NCBI RefSeq assembly: GCF_025567285.1
Contig: NZ_JAOQJT010000001.1
Span: 310,001 to 374,000, forward strand
DNA: 64,000 nt
Source of the DNA: Coprococcus aceti
Lineage (GTDB): Bacteria; Bacillota; Clostridia; Lachnospirales; Lachnospiraceae
Direction: 5' to 3'
Position numbers and translations under genes: made by a program. The notes below the pieces were generated by a model. It searched no databases and was not told the origin of the DNA. It worked only from the letters and a program-made list of their open reading frames with translations. Shown piece after piece: positions 19,529-27,887 of this stretch; positions within the stretch are counted from its first letter, which is position 1, and each line of letters starts with the position of its first letter.

Positions 19529-21082
19529 ATGACTTGGAACAGGAAACAGCTTAAAAAGGGAGCGTGGAACACGGTATTTAAACGTGGACTTATGGCTTGG
19601 ATGGCTATGGTCGCTGTGTGTTTTATTTTCTCTTATCTTGGGGTAGATGATTCTTCCCAGACAAAATTCGTGAAGGGAATAGATCAGGTGCTTGGACAGG
19701 AGACCGAGCATGAGGCTGACAATGTGACCATACTCAAGGAGTATGTAAAGAATATGCCGATGATTGAGCATATGTCGGAGAAAAAAGCCGAGACAGTAGC
19801 CCGTGCGATAGACTCGGTGACGGCGAAGCAGACCTGGATCATCAAGCTTTTAGGCGCCAACACGGCATATGTGGAGAGAAATCCCGGCGAGGTCATAGTG
19901 ATGCTCCTGATATCTGCTCTTATCATGGCTGTTGTCCATTTCTTTATACAGAGTGCGGCGATAGTGGGCAAATGCCGTTATGCCATGGAGTGCAGATACA
20001 GTGACAAGGTGTCCGTCAACCGGATGTTTGCACCTTTCCACAGACATTATTTACTCAGACTTATGTGGGTCATGTTCTGTTACAATGTTGTTATGACACT
20101 CTGGTGGCTCACGATAATCGGTGGTGTGTACAAGTATTATCAGTATAGGATGGTTCCATATCTCCTGGCGGAGAATCCAAGACTCAAGTGGAGAGATGCG
20201 AAGAACATGTCAAGGGAGATGACGAGAGGCTATAAGTGGAAAATGTTCCTGACGGATCTGTCGTGCATCCACGTGTGGATGATCAAGGCTATACCGGTTG
20301 CAGGACTTCTGGTAGCATTACCGTTTCAGATGGAGCTTGATGTGGAGATGTACTTCTGGTTCAGACAGAATATAGGTGTGGAAAATTTTGTCGAGGAAGC
20401 ATTCAATGCTGCACCATATAACAAAAAGGCTATCGAGGCTGCTTATCAGTCGGCAGGAGACGCGGGAGTTGCTGAGGTATGGACTAAACCGGCCTATATT
20501 CTCCAGGATGTCGCGGTCGAGGTGCCTGAGGGAATGAAGGTGAAGAGTGAATACAGTCTCAGGGACTTCATTTTCTTCTTCTTTGTGTTCTGTTTTATAG
20601 GATGGCTGTGGGAGGTCGTACTCTATATAGTTATGGATCATGTTCTTGTAAACCGTGGAACCATGTATGGACCGTGGCTGCCTGTGTACGGAGTCGGCGG
20701 CGTTGCTATTATATTCCTGCTTGACCGCTTCAAGGCAGATAAGGCGAAGCTGTTCGCTATGGCGATGGTGGTATGTGGAATCATAGAATTCATAGCAAGC
20801 TGGGCACTGGATTTCTTCTTTAATTCACAGTATTGGGACTACAAGAACGAGTTTCTTAATGTAAATGGAAGAATATGTCTGGTGGGACTTCTTGCATTTG
20901 GTTTGGGCAGCCTGTTTGGAGTGTATATAGCGGCACCGAAGCTCAGTGAATTTCTGAATTCCAAGAGCAAAAAAGTGCAGAACATTATATGTATCACATT
21001 GTCGGTATTGTTTATCATAGATCTGATATGCTGCGCCATATTCGGATTTAACAAGGGCGAAGGAGTTGGCGGCACATATTAG
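19529..21082 (+). CDS. DUF975 / CmpB-type putative ABC permease fusion membrane protein
   Basis: Integral membrane protein of 517 residues that joins two families usually encoded separately. The N-terminal part (to about residue 310) resembles DUF975, with several helices and the motif MSREMTRGYKWKMF. The C-terminal part (about 345-510) resembles the putative ABC transporter permease family PF06541/COG4905 (FCFIGWLWEVVLY, LVNRGTMYGPWLPVYGVGG). Neither has a settled function. It starts 112 bases after the SMC gene, so co-transcription is possible but not shown. AAGGGAG (19512-19518) precedes the ATG. Confidence 0.8.
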   Translation: MTWNRKQLKKGAWNTVFKRGLMAWMAMVAVCFIFSYLGVDDSSQTKFVKGIDQVLGQETEHEADNVTILKEYVKNMPMIEHMSEKKAETVARAIDSVTAKQTWIIKLLGANTAYVERNPGEVIVMLLISALIMAVVHFFIQSAAIVGKCRYAMECRYSDKVSVNRMFAPFHRHYLLRLMWVMFCYNVVMTLWWLTIIGGVYKYYQYRMVPYLLAENPRLKWRDAKNMSREMTRGYKWKMFLTDLSCIHVWMIKAIPVAGLLVALPFQMELDVEMYFWFRQNIGVENFVEEAFNAAPYNKKAIEAAYQSAGDAGVAEVWTKPAYILQDVAVEVPEGMKVKSEYSLRDFIFFFFVFCFIGWLWEVVLYIVMDHVLVNRGTMYGPWLPVYGVGGVAIIFLLDRFKADKAKLFAMAMVVCGIIEFIASWALDFFFNSQYWDYKNEFLNVNGRICLVGLLAFGLGSLFGVYIAAPKLSEFLNSKSKKVQNIICITLSVLFIIDLICCAIFGFNKGEGVGGTY

Positions 21083-21122
21083 GAACCAATATGACGAAGT
21101 CATATAAAAAGGAGGAATCAAT

Positions 21123-21914
21123 ATGACGGATATACAGAATGGTAAAATGGTTGATCCGGGGAAACAGTCCTGGAATATAAAGGCGGGAGTATTCAGCTCC
21201 TGTATGCTGCATATCATTGCGATGGCATGCATGCTCAGTGATCACATGTGGGCAACGTTGTTTCCGTATGTGGATATACTTACGTGCATAGGAAGAATAG
21301 CATTTCCGATATTTGCCTTCATGATAGTTGAGGGATTTTATCACACCAGTAATTTCCGCAGATATCTGTGCAGAATGCTGATATTTGCGGTGATATCTGA
21401 AGTTCCGTTTGATCTTGTGTCCGGAGACAGTGTCCTGTATCTGTTTCATCAGAATGTACTTTGGACATTTCTCATAGGATTGCTGCTGATAGCATTGATA
21501 GACAAGGTGAGGAAAACGGGCAAGGTATGGCTGTGGATCCCGGTTGCGATTGTTGTGACTCTTGTGGGATATGTGATAGGAACGATCACCATGGTTGATT
21601 TCTATGGAGCGGGAGTTGTCATGGTTATAATGTTCTATCTGTTCCGGGGCAAGGAACCATGGAAATTGATAGCACAGCTCGTGTGTATGTATTATATCAA
21701 TGCACAGCTGCTTAGTGGATATTGTTATACATTTAGTATAGCGGGACATAGCTTTGAATTCCCGCAGCAGGCGTTTGCGCTAATCGCATTGCCAGTGATA
21801 TGGCTATACAATGGAAAATTGGGATACCATAAGAAGTGGTTTAAATACTTCTGTTATGCATTTTATCCGGGACACTTGCTTGTATTGTACATAATCTGGC
21901 AGATGGTGATGTAG
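21123..21914 (+). CDS. TraX family membrane protein
   Basis: The 263-residue polytopic protein shows the pattern of the TraX family (PF05857): an early helix with an SDHMW motif (LHIIAMACMLSDHMW), then GRIAFPIFAFMIVEGFYHT, and FYPGHLLVLY near the C-terminus. F-plasmid TraX acetylates pilin, but chromosomal Firmicute members have no established role and are thought to be membrane acyltransferases. AAGGAGG (21110-21116) precedes the ATG. It lies 40 bases after the DUF975-fusion gene and is probably in the same transcript. Confidence 0.82.
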   Translation: MTDIQNGKMVDPGKQSWNIKAGVFSSCMLHIIAMACMLSDHMWATLFPYVDILTCIGRIAFPIFAFMIVEGFYHTSNFRRYLCRMLIFAVISEVPFDLVSGDSVLYLFHQNVLWTFLIGLLLIALIDKVRKTGKVWLWIPVAIVVTLVGYVIGTITMVDFYGAGVVMVIMFYLFRGKEPWKLIAQLVCMYYINAQLLSGYCYTFSIAGHSFEFPQQAFALIALPVIWLYNGKLGYHKKWFKYFCYAFYPGHLLVLYIIWQMVM

Positions 21915-21973
21915 ACATGGTATGAGCAGAGAATCGGTGGGTTTTGCAGATATTTGAGAAAGGAAGAAATAGT

Positions 21974-22585
21974 ATGAATGCGGCTCATAAGATAGTGGTT
22001 TTGGTTGGCAGTATATTCCTTGCTGTCGGCGTTTTCGTGGGAATTATATTTGCAATTGTGGCGGAGCCGGGAAAATTCCCCCTGGCTATGTTGAGCCTTC
22101 CGGGAGGTTTCTTACTGATCGGTGGGAGCATGGATATAGTGGTGGCGATATTGGTCCACAACAAGAAGATGATAGTAAAAAAAGGTGTGAAGTATCCTGC
22201 AAAGATATATGGATACACAGAGAATACTTCTGTTAAGGTGAACAATACATATATGATGGACACGATCGTGCATTACTTTGACAGCTACCATGTCGAGCGG
22301 GAGGCTATAATACCAACTGGATTCACAAGGGGTGCCGGCATGTACCCGATAGGTCTGACGATAGATATATTCGAGTACAACGGCAAATACGGCTATGATC
22401 CGGATTCAGTAAGGGATGAGAGGCTTCCAGGTGAAGAAGAGCTCATGGACGACAAGCCGGTGGCGCCGGATAAGCTGAGACTTGTGGCGGTCAGATGCCC
22501 GAATTGTGGTTCGAGTTTCCGTGCAGCGACTGGATATTCCAGCAAATGTCCTTATTGTGGAAATTACTTGAATGTGAATATGTAA
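21974..22585 (+). CDS. Small membrane protein with C-terminal zinc ribbon
   Basis: Unknown function. The 203-residue product has two N-terminal membrane helices (about 5-27 and 40-60), a soluble beta-rich middle and a C-terminal zinc ribbon with paired CPNCG and CPYCG motifs. The ATG at 21974 is preferred over an in-frame TTG ten codons upstream because AGGAAG (21961-21966) lies 7 bases before it. It is the last gene of the run of membrane-protein genes and is followed by a strong hairpin. Confidence 0.78.
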   Translation: MNAAHKIVVLVGSIFLAVGVFVGIIFAIVAEPGKFPLAMLSLPGGFLLIGGSMDIVVAILVHNKKMIVKKGVKYPAKIYGYTENTSVKVNNTYMMDTIVHYFDSYHVEREAIIPTGFTRGAGMYPIGLTIDIFEYNGKYGYDPDSVRDERLPGEEELMDDKPVAPDKLRLVAVRCPNCGSSFRAATGYSSKCPYCGNYLNVNM

Positions 22586-22594
22586 GCTTGAAAA

Positions 22595-22623
22595 AGAGCG
22601 TGGGTGAGTCGAACCCACGCTCT
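22595..22623. terminator. Perfect 11-bp hairpin, terminator-like
   Basis: AGAGCGTGGGT (22595-22605) pairs with ACCCACGCTCT (22613-22623). Read on the minus strand it is followed by TTTTT, whereas on the plus strand there is no T-run. The only transcript known to reach it comes from the plus strand, so it may slow or protect that transcript rather than terminate it in the classical way. Confidence 0.55.
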
Positions 22624-22643
22624 AGCAAAAAGGAGATAATTTT

Positions 22644-22694
22644 ATGCACAAACCTACGAAACAACAACAAAAAGATAAAAACAAGCCGTTATAG
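22644..22694 (+). CDS. Possible 16-residue basic peptide
   Basis: AAAAAGGAG followed after a short spacer by ATG opens a 16-codon frame (MHKPTKQQQKDKNKPL). The ribosome site is good, but the peptide is short, low in complexity and not recognised. It could be a leader or chance. Confidence 0.25.
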   Translation: MHKPTKQQQKDKNKPL

Positions 22695-22958
22695 AAGATT
22701 CCACTAAAACTAAAATGCCGAGAATGAGTCAAAACTGCCCAACTCAATATGCAATTTTACCCGTGTTAAGCAAAAAATACACCTGACATATAACTATTAA
22801 CCAGTGTGAATTGGTAAAAATATCTATAAAAAAATCAATAAATCACAAAATTTTGCTAATTAATCCAAAAATATTCTATTCTTTCAAATCCCGTATCAAC
22901 TTATAATGAGTACAGTCAATGAGGCAAGACGAAAAAATAAAACACACAAAGCCAAAGG
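22695..22958. other. AT-rich spacer before sugar-binding gene
   Basis: No gene seen. A TATAAT at 22902-22907 is the likely -10 of the binding-protein transcript; no good -35 stands 16-18 bases upstream, so an activator may be needed. This would give a leader of about 140 bases containing the two-hairpin element. Confidence 0.45.
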
Positions 22959-22962
22959 ATGT

Positions 22963-23029
22963 GTTAAGTTTCAGAAAACTTAACATGCAGCATCAGCCCT
23001 TGCCGAAGGCAATTACAAATGGGCTGATG
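22963..23029 (+). promoter_or_regulatory. Two-hairpin leader RNA element, copy 1
   Basis: Stem A: GTTAAGTTT (22963-22971) with AAACTTAAC (22976-22984). Stem B: CATCAGCCC (22991-22999) with GGGCTGATG (23021-23029), which encloses a hairpin TTGCC-GAA-GGCAA (23000-23012). It ends 26 bases before the binding-protein ATG. A second copy stands before the ATPase gene and differs by compensatory changes, so the structure itself is conserved. I do not recognise it as a known riboswitch class. Confidence 0.8.
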
Positions 23030-23054
23030 TTCAAAGAACAGGAGGGAATGTAAT

Positions 23055-24326
23055 ATGAGAAAAAGAAGAATTTTAGCTGTAGCAGCAGCTGCAACACTTG
23101 CTTTATCAATGGTAGGATGTGGATCAGGCGGAAGCTCAAGTGGCGGAAGCTCAAGCAGTGGAGTAGCCAACAAGGACAAGCCACTTTGCTGGTTCAACCG
23201 TCAGCCATCTAACAGTTCAACAGGAGAGCTTGACAAGGACGCTCTTAGCTACAACAAGGACACATATTATGTAGGATTTGATGCTAATCAGGGTGCTGAG
23301 CTCCAGGGCCAGATGGTTCTTGATTACATCAAGGCAAATGCAGCAACGATCGATCGTAACGGTGATGGAGTCATCGGATATGTACTTGCAATCGGTGATA
23401 TCGGACACAATGATTCAATCGCACGTACAAGAGGTGTTCGTTCAGCACTTGGCACAGGAGTTGATGCAAACGGAGCAGTTGATTCAACACCAGCCGGAAC
23501 AAACGTAGATGGTAAGGCAACAGTAGTACAGGATGCTAAGCTTGATGTTGATGGCAAGACATATACGATCAGAGAGCTTGCATCACAGGAGATGAAGAAC
23601 TCAGCAGGAGCTACATGGGATGCAGCTACAGCTGGTAATGCAATAGGAACATGGACAGCATCATTTGGTGATCAGATCGATGTAGTTGTTTCAAATAACG
23701 ATGGTATGGGAATGTCAATGTTCAATGCCTGGGCAAAGGACAACAAGGTTCCTACATTTGGATACGATGCTAACAGCGATGCAGTTGCAGCAATTGCAGA
23801 GGGCTACGGCGGAACAATTTCACAGCATGCAGATGTTCAGGCTTACCTGACACTGAGAGTTCTCCGTAACGCACTTGATGGTGTAGATGTTGATACTGGT
23901 ATCGGTACAGCAGACGAGGCTGGAAACCAGCTTGAGGAAGGTGTTGACTACAGATACAGCGCAGACGAGAGATCATACTACGCACTGAACGTGGCAGTAA
24001 CAGCAGACAACTATCAGGATTTCACAGATTCAACAAAGGTTTATGACAAGGTTTCAAAGCAGCTTGACTCAAGCAAGAGTCCAAGCAAGAAGGTATGGCT
24101 TGACATCTACAACGCTTCAGATAACTTCCTGAGCTCAACATACCAGCCACTTCTTCAGAACTACGATGACCTTCTTAACCTGAATGTAGATTACATCGGT
24201 GGTGATGGACAGACAGAGTCTAACATCACAAACCGTCTTGGTAACCCAGGCGAGTACGATGCATTTGCAATCAACATGGTTAAGACAGACAATGCAGCAT
24301 CATACACATCAATTCTCTCTAAGTAA
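23055..24326 (+). CDS. Galactose/glucose-type ABC binding lipoprotein, apparently circularly permuted
   Basis: Lipoprotein (lipobox LSMVGC, Cys22, then a Gly/Ser linker) that would deliver sugar to the MglA/MglC-type transporter encoded downstream. Residues 41-325 correspond to MglB from its FFN(K/R)EP strand to its C-terminus: EF-hand-like DRNGDG (100-105), sugar-contact equivalents H118/D120/R124, W188, SNNDG and GYDAN (D238). Residues 345-423 correspond to the MglB N-terminus: YNASDNF (D356, F358) and AFAINMV (N407). The segment order is therefore inverted around a linker (326-344), compared with the ordinary paralogue at 33048. AGGAGGG precedes the ATG. Ligand identity is inferred from conserved contact residues. 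Confidence 0.9.
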   Translation: MRKRRILAVAAAATLALSMVGCGSGGSSSGGSSSSGVANKDKPLCWFNRQPSNSSTGELDKDALSYNKDTYYVGFDANQGAELQGQMVLDYIKANAATIDRNGDGVIGYVLAIGDIGHNDSIARTRGVRSALGTGVDANGAVDSTPAGTNVDGKATVVQDAKLDVDGKTYTIRELASQEMKNSAGATWDAATAGNAIGTWTASFGDQIDVVVSNNDGMGMSMFNAWAKDNKVPTFGYDANSDAVAAIAEGYGGTISQHADVQAYLTLRVLRNALDGVDVDTGIGTADEAGNQLEEGVDYRYSADERSYYALNVAVTADNYQDFTDSTKVYDKVSKQLDSSKSPSKKVWLDIYNASDNFLSSTYQPLLQNYDDLLNLNVDYIGGDGQTESNITNRLGNPGEYDAFAINMVKTDNAASYTSILSK

Positions 24327-24371
24327 TATAAGTTACCTGGATGATTGATCAATAGGAAATGATTTAACTCA

Positions 24372-24410
24372 GAGGGGTGTCAGACTAAACATTTGATACC
24401 CTTCTTTTAC
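24372..24410 (+). terminator. Intra-operon attenuating terminator
   Basis: GAGGGGTGTC (24372-24381) pairs with GATACCCTTC (24395-24404), 10 pairs including two G-U, followed by TTTTAC. It lies between the binding-protein and ATPase genes, where partial termination commonly gives excess binding protein. Confidence 0.65.
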
Positions 24411-24421
24411 TAAGAGCATGT

Positions 24422-24491
24422 ATCAAGTTTTCTATGAAAACTTGATATGTAGCATCAGCCCTCGCCGAAGGCGACTATTAATGGGCTGATG
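24422..24491 (+). promoter_or_regulatory. Two-hairpin leader RNA element, copy 2
   Basis: Stem A: ATCAAGTTTT (24422-24431) with AAAACTTGAT (24437-24446). Stem B: CATCAGCCC (24453-24461) with GGGCTGATG (24483-24491), enclosing TCGCC-GAA-GGCGA (24462-24474). Compared with copy 1, the outer half of stem A and the second pair of the inner hairpin changed on both sides. The element ends 22 bases before the ATPase ATG. Confidence 0.8.
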
Positions 24492-24513
24492 TTCAATGAA
24501 AGGAAGTAGAGAT

Positions 24514-26022
24514 ATGGCAGAAGATAAGAATAAATACATCTTATCGATTCAAGGCATGAGCAAATCATTCGGCAGAAACAAGGTCCTTAACCATATTAAT
24601 TTGAATGTTAAACCTGGTTCGATCATGGGACTTATGGGTGAGAATGGTGCCGGTAAATCGACAATGATGAAGTGTCTCTTCGGAACCTATCAGAAGGACG
24701 AAGGCACAATAATATTAGATGGAAAAGAAGTAAATTTCTCTGGCCCTAAGGATGCACTCGAGAATGGAGTTGCGATGGTTCATCAGGAATTAAATCAGTG
24801 TCTTGAGAGAAGCGTTGTTGACAACCTGTTCCTTGGACGTTATCCAAAGAACTCTCTTGGAGTCATCGATGAGGGCCGTATGAAGAAGGAAGCTTCAGAC
24901 TTGTTCAGAAAGCTGGGTATAACGGTCAATCTTACACAGCCGATGAAGAGAATGTCAGTTTCCCAGAGACAGATGTGTGAGATCGCAAAGGCTATCTCGT
25001 ACAATTCCAAGGTAATCGTACTTGATGAGCCTACATCATCACTGACAGCACCTGAGGTTGCAAAGCTTTTCAAGATGATGAGACAGCTCAAGGAGCAGGG
25101 AATTTCCCTGATCTACATCTCACATAAGATGGATGAGATATTCGAGATCTGTGATCAGATATCAGTTCTCCGAGACGGTAGTCTGGTCATGACAAAGGAC
25201 AGCAAGGACACCAACATGAATGAGCTTATATCAGCCATGGTTGGTCGTTCACTTGATAACAGATTCCCACCGGTCGACAATACGCCGGGTGAGACGATCC
25301 TCTCAGTACAGGGACTCTCCACAAAGTATGCACCGAAGCTCCAGAACATCACATTTGATGTGAAGAAGGGTGAGATATTCGGTCTCTATGGTCTGGTTGG
25401 CGCAGGTCGTACAGAGCTCCTGGAAACTATATTTGGTATTCGTACAAGAGCAGCAGGAAATGTAATGTATGGTGGCAAGATCATGAACTTCACCGGTCCA
25501 AAGGATGCTATGGATCACGGATTTGCCCTCATCACTGAGGAGAGAAAGGCAAATGGTCTCTTCCTCAAGGCAGATATCACCTTCAATACCACCATTGCAA
25601 ATATGAACCACTACAAGAGCGGCGTGGCACTGTCACATGACAGCATGGTTCGTGCCACAGCTGAGGAGATCAAGGTCATGCACACCAAGTGTATGGGACC
25701 TGACGATATGATCGCCAACCTGTCCGGTGGTAATCAGCAGAAGGTTATCTTCGGAAAATGGCTTGAGCGTTCACCAAATGTATTCATGATGGATGATCCT
25801 ACAAGAGGTATCGATGTAGGAGCCAAGTATGAAATATATGAACTTATAATCAACATGGCAAAGCAGGGCAAGACTATCATAGTTGTCTCCTCTGAGATGC
25901 CGGAGATCCTGGGTATCACAAACCGTATAGGTGTTATGTCAAATGGACACCTTGCCGGAATTGTAAATACCAAGGAGACTAATCAGGAAGAATTGTTAAG
26001 ACTTAGTGCTAAATATTTGTAA
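24514..26022 (+). CDS. mglA: Sugar ABC transporter, double ATP-binding protein (MglA-like)
   Basis: Cytoplasmic ATPase of 502 residues with two ABC domains that energises sugar import. Domain 1 has Walker A GENGAGKST, signature region MSVSQRQM and Walker B VIVLDEPTSSL. Domain 2 has the degenerate Walker A GLVGAGRTE, signature LSGGNQQKV and MMDDPTRGID, which is the usual pattern for MglA/RbsA proteins. The ATG at 24514 (AAAGGAAG at 24499-24506) is preferred over one at 24496 that sits within the leader. It follows the permuted binding protein after an attenuator and is followed 17 bases later by the permease. Confidence 0.93.
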   Translation: MAEDKNKYILSIQGMSKSFGRNKVLNHINLNVKPGSIMGLMGENGAGKSTMMKCLFGTYQKDEGTIILDGKEVNFSGPKDALENGVAMVHQELNQCLERSVVDNLFLGRYPKNSLGVIDEGRMKKEASDLFRKLGITVNLTQPMKRMSVSQRQMCEIAKAISYNSKVIVLDEPTSSLTAPEVAKLFKMMRQLKEQGISLIYISHKMDEIFEICDQISVLRDGSLVMTKDSKDTNMNELISAMVGRSLDNRFPPVDNTPGETILSVQGLSTKYAPKLQNITFDVKKGEIFGLYGLVGAGRTELLETIFGIRTRAAGNVMYGGKIMNFTGPKDAMDHGFALITEERKANGLFLKADITFNTTIANMNHYKSGVALSHDSMVRATAEEIKVMHTKCMGPDDMIANLSGGNQQKVIFGKWLERSPNVFMMDDPTRGIDVGAKYEIYELIINMAKQGKTIIVVSSEMPEILGITNRIGVMSNGHLAGIVNTKETNQEELLRLSAKYL

Positions 26023-26039
26023 TAGAGAGGAGCATGGAT

Positions 26040-27692
26040 ATGGCAGATAAAAATATGATCCTTTCGGCTGATGCAGAGGAAAAACTCCTCAAGCCGATTG
26101 ATGAATATGTTGGAAAGATACAGGCTCAGATCGATGAACTTCGAGTTGATGGATCTGACAAGGTTCGTAGTTTGAAGAACCATATAGCTATCGCAAAGGA
26201 AGATAAGAATTTATCAAAGGAAGAAAAGGATAGCATAATCGCAAAGGATAAGGCAGCCCTGGAGAAGGCAAAGGCAGTTGAGGCAGCCAATAAGGATAAG
26301 GTTGCAAAGCTTATCGCTGACGCAGAGGGATACCTTAAGGAGCATTATGACAGCGAGTACTACAGCAAAGTAGTGGCAAGCTGCGAGACTGAGAAGGCAG
26401 CAGAAAATGAGTCCTATGAGAGAGTAAAGGCAACACTCAAGACAGAGCATGAGCAGACACTTGCAAAACTCTCTGATCCGGAGGAGATCAAGGACGAGAA
26501 ATATGTATACAAGAACAAGCTCTTTGATGCACAGATGACACATGAGTCAAGACTTCAGGAGATTAAGGACAGAAAGCATGATGCATTTTCACACAAGTAT
26601 CATCTGATAGATCTCCTTAGAATGTCCAAGTACACATTCATGCAGAGCAGAGCACAGAAATTTGAGAATTACAAGTACACATTCAACACAACACAGTTCC
26701 TTTACAAGAACGGTCTGTATATAGTAATCGTGTTGATATTCATTGCACTTTGTATCATCACTCCAATTGTGAAGAACACACAGCTCCTCACAGTTACCAA
26801 TATACTGAACATACTTCAGCAGGCATCACCTAGAATGTTCCTGGCACTCGGCGTTGCGGGACTTATCCTCCTGACCGGTACCGATCTTTCGATTGGACGT
26901 ATGGTTGGTATGGGTATGGTTACAGCTACCATTATCATGCACAATGGTGCAAATACAGGTGGTGTGTTTGGACACATATTTGATTTCTCAAGTATGCCGG
27001 TTGTAGGAAAAGCACTATTTGCACTTGTTGCATGTATTATCCTCACAACAGTATTTTCAAGTATTGCAGGTTTCTTCATGGCGAAGTACAAGATGCATCC
27101 GTTCATTTCAACAATGGCGAACATGCTGATCATCTTCGGACTTGTAACATATGCGACAAAGGGTGTTTCGTTTGGTGCTATTGATTCAGCAATACCAAAT
27201 ATGTTCATCCCAACAATAGGAAACTTCCCAACTATTATCATTTGGGCAGTAGTTGCAATCGTAGTAGTATGGTTCATCTGGAACAAGACTACATTTGGTA
27301 AGAATCTGTACGCTGTAGGTGGAAACCCAGAGGCAGCAGCAGTTTCAGGTATATCAGTTTTCAAGGTAACACTTGGCGCATTCATCCTTGCCGGTATCCT
27401 TTACGGATTCGGATCATGGCTTGAGTGTAACAGAATGGTTGGTTCAGGTAGTGCAGCTTATGGACAGGGCTGGGATATGGACGCCATAGCAGCCTGCGTT
27501 GTTGGTGGTGTTTCATTCACAGGTGGTATCGGTAAGATCTCCGGTGTTGTAACTGGTGTTCTTATCTTCACATCACTTACCTACTCACTTACCATTCTTG
27601 GTATTGATACAAACCTTCAGTTCATATTCGAAGGTATCATCATCCTTGCCGCTGTAACTCTTGACTGTCTCAAGTATGTACAGAAGAAGTAA
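26040..27692 (+). CDS. mglC: Sugar ABC transporter permease (MglC-like) with ~200-residue coiled-coil N-terminus
   Basis: Membrane permease of the MglC/RbsC family. The C-terminal 330 residues have about ten helices and family motifs (GVAGLILLTGTDLSIGRMVG, AVGGNPEAAAVSGI, FTGGIGKISG). Typical family members are about 320-350 residues, but this protein is 550. Residues 1-200 are highly charged and helical with heptad-like Leu/Ala/Lys/Glu patterns and would lie in the cytoplasm before the first helix at about 222. I do not recognise the extension. The ATG at 26040 is preferred over 26034 because GAGAGGAG (26025-26032) is 7 bases before it. A strong terminator follows. Confidence 0.9.
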   Translation: MADKNMILSADAEEKLLKPIDEYVGKIQAQIDELRVDGSDKVRSLKNHIAIAKEDKNLSKEEKDSIIAKDKAALEKAKAVEAANKDKVAKLIADAEGYLKEHYDSEYYSKVVASCETEKAAENESYERVKATLKTEHEQTLAKLSDPEEIKDEKYVYKNKLFDAQMTHESRLQEIKDRKHDAFSHKYHLIDLLRMSKYTFMQSRAQKFENYKYTFNTTQFLYKNGLYIVIVLIFIALCIITPIVKNTQLLTVTNILNILQQASPRMFLALGVAGLILLTGTDLSIGRMVGMGMVTATIIMHNGANTGGVFGHIFDFSSMPVVGKALFALVACIILTTVFSSIAGFFMAKYKMHPFISTMANMLIIFGLVTYATKGVSFGAIDSAIPNMFIPTIGNFPTIIIWAVVAIVVVWFIWNKTTFGKNLYAVGGNPEAAAVSGISVFKVTLGAFILAGILYGFGSWLECNRMVGSGSAAYGQGWDMDAIAACVVGGVSFTGGIGKISGVVTGVLIFTSLTYSLTILGIDTNLQFIFEGIIILAAVTLDCLKYVQKK

Positions 27693-27734
27693 GGAACAAC
27701 AAATTTAACTCTCACAAAACCTTTATATAAAAAG

Positions 27735-27774
27735 CCGCTCGGATCGTCTACAGGATGGATTGAGCGGTTTTTTT
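27735..27774 (+). terminator. Terminator of sugar-transport operon
   Basis: CCGCTC (27735-27740) pairs with GAGCGG (27762-27767), followed by a run of seven T. Confidence 0.9.
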
Positions 27775-27887
27775 CATAAGGAGGGGCCCGCATAAGCGGG
27801 AGGATTCCTTGTGAAGTGCACGAAGTGCACGCATGACGCAAGGCATGTGGATTGGCGGACGCCTTCTGTGCGGCTGTGCTAACGGAA

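Noticed and set aside
22595..22623. Possible tRNA fragment (minus-strand GGTTCGACTC) at the hairpin after the zinc-ribbon gene
   Set aside because: The loop is 7 bases between perfect 11-base arms and no acceptor, D or anticodon arms are present. It is a simple hairpin.
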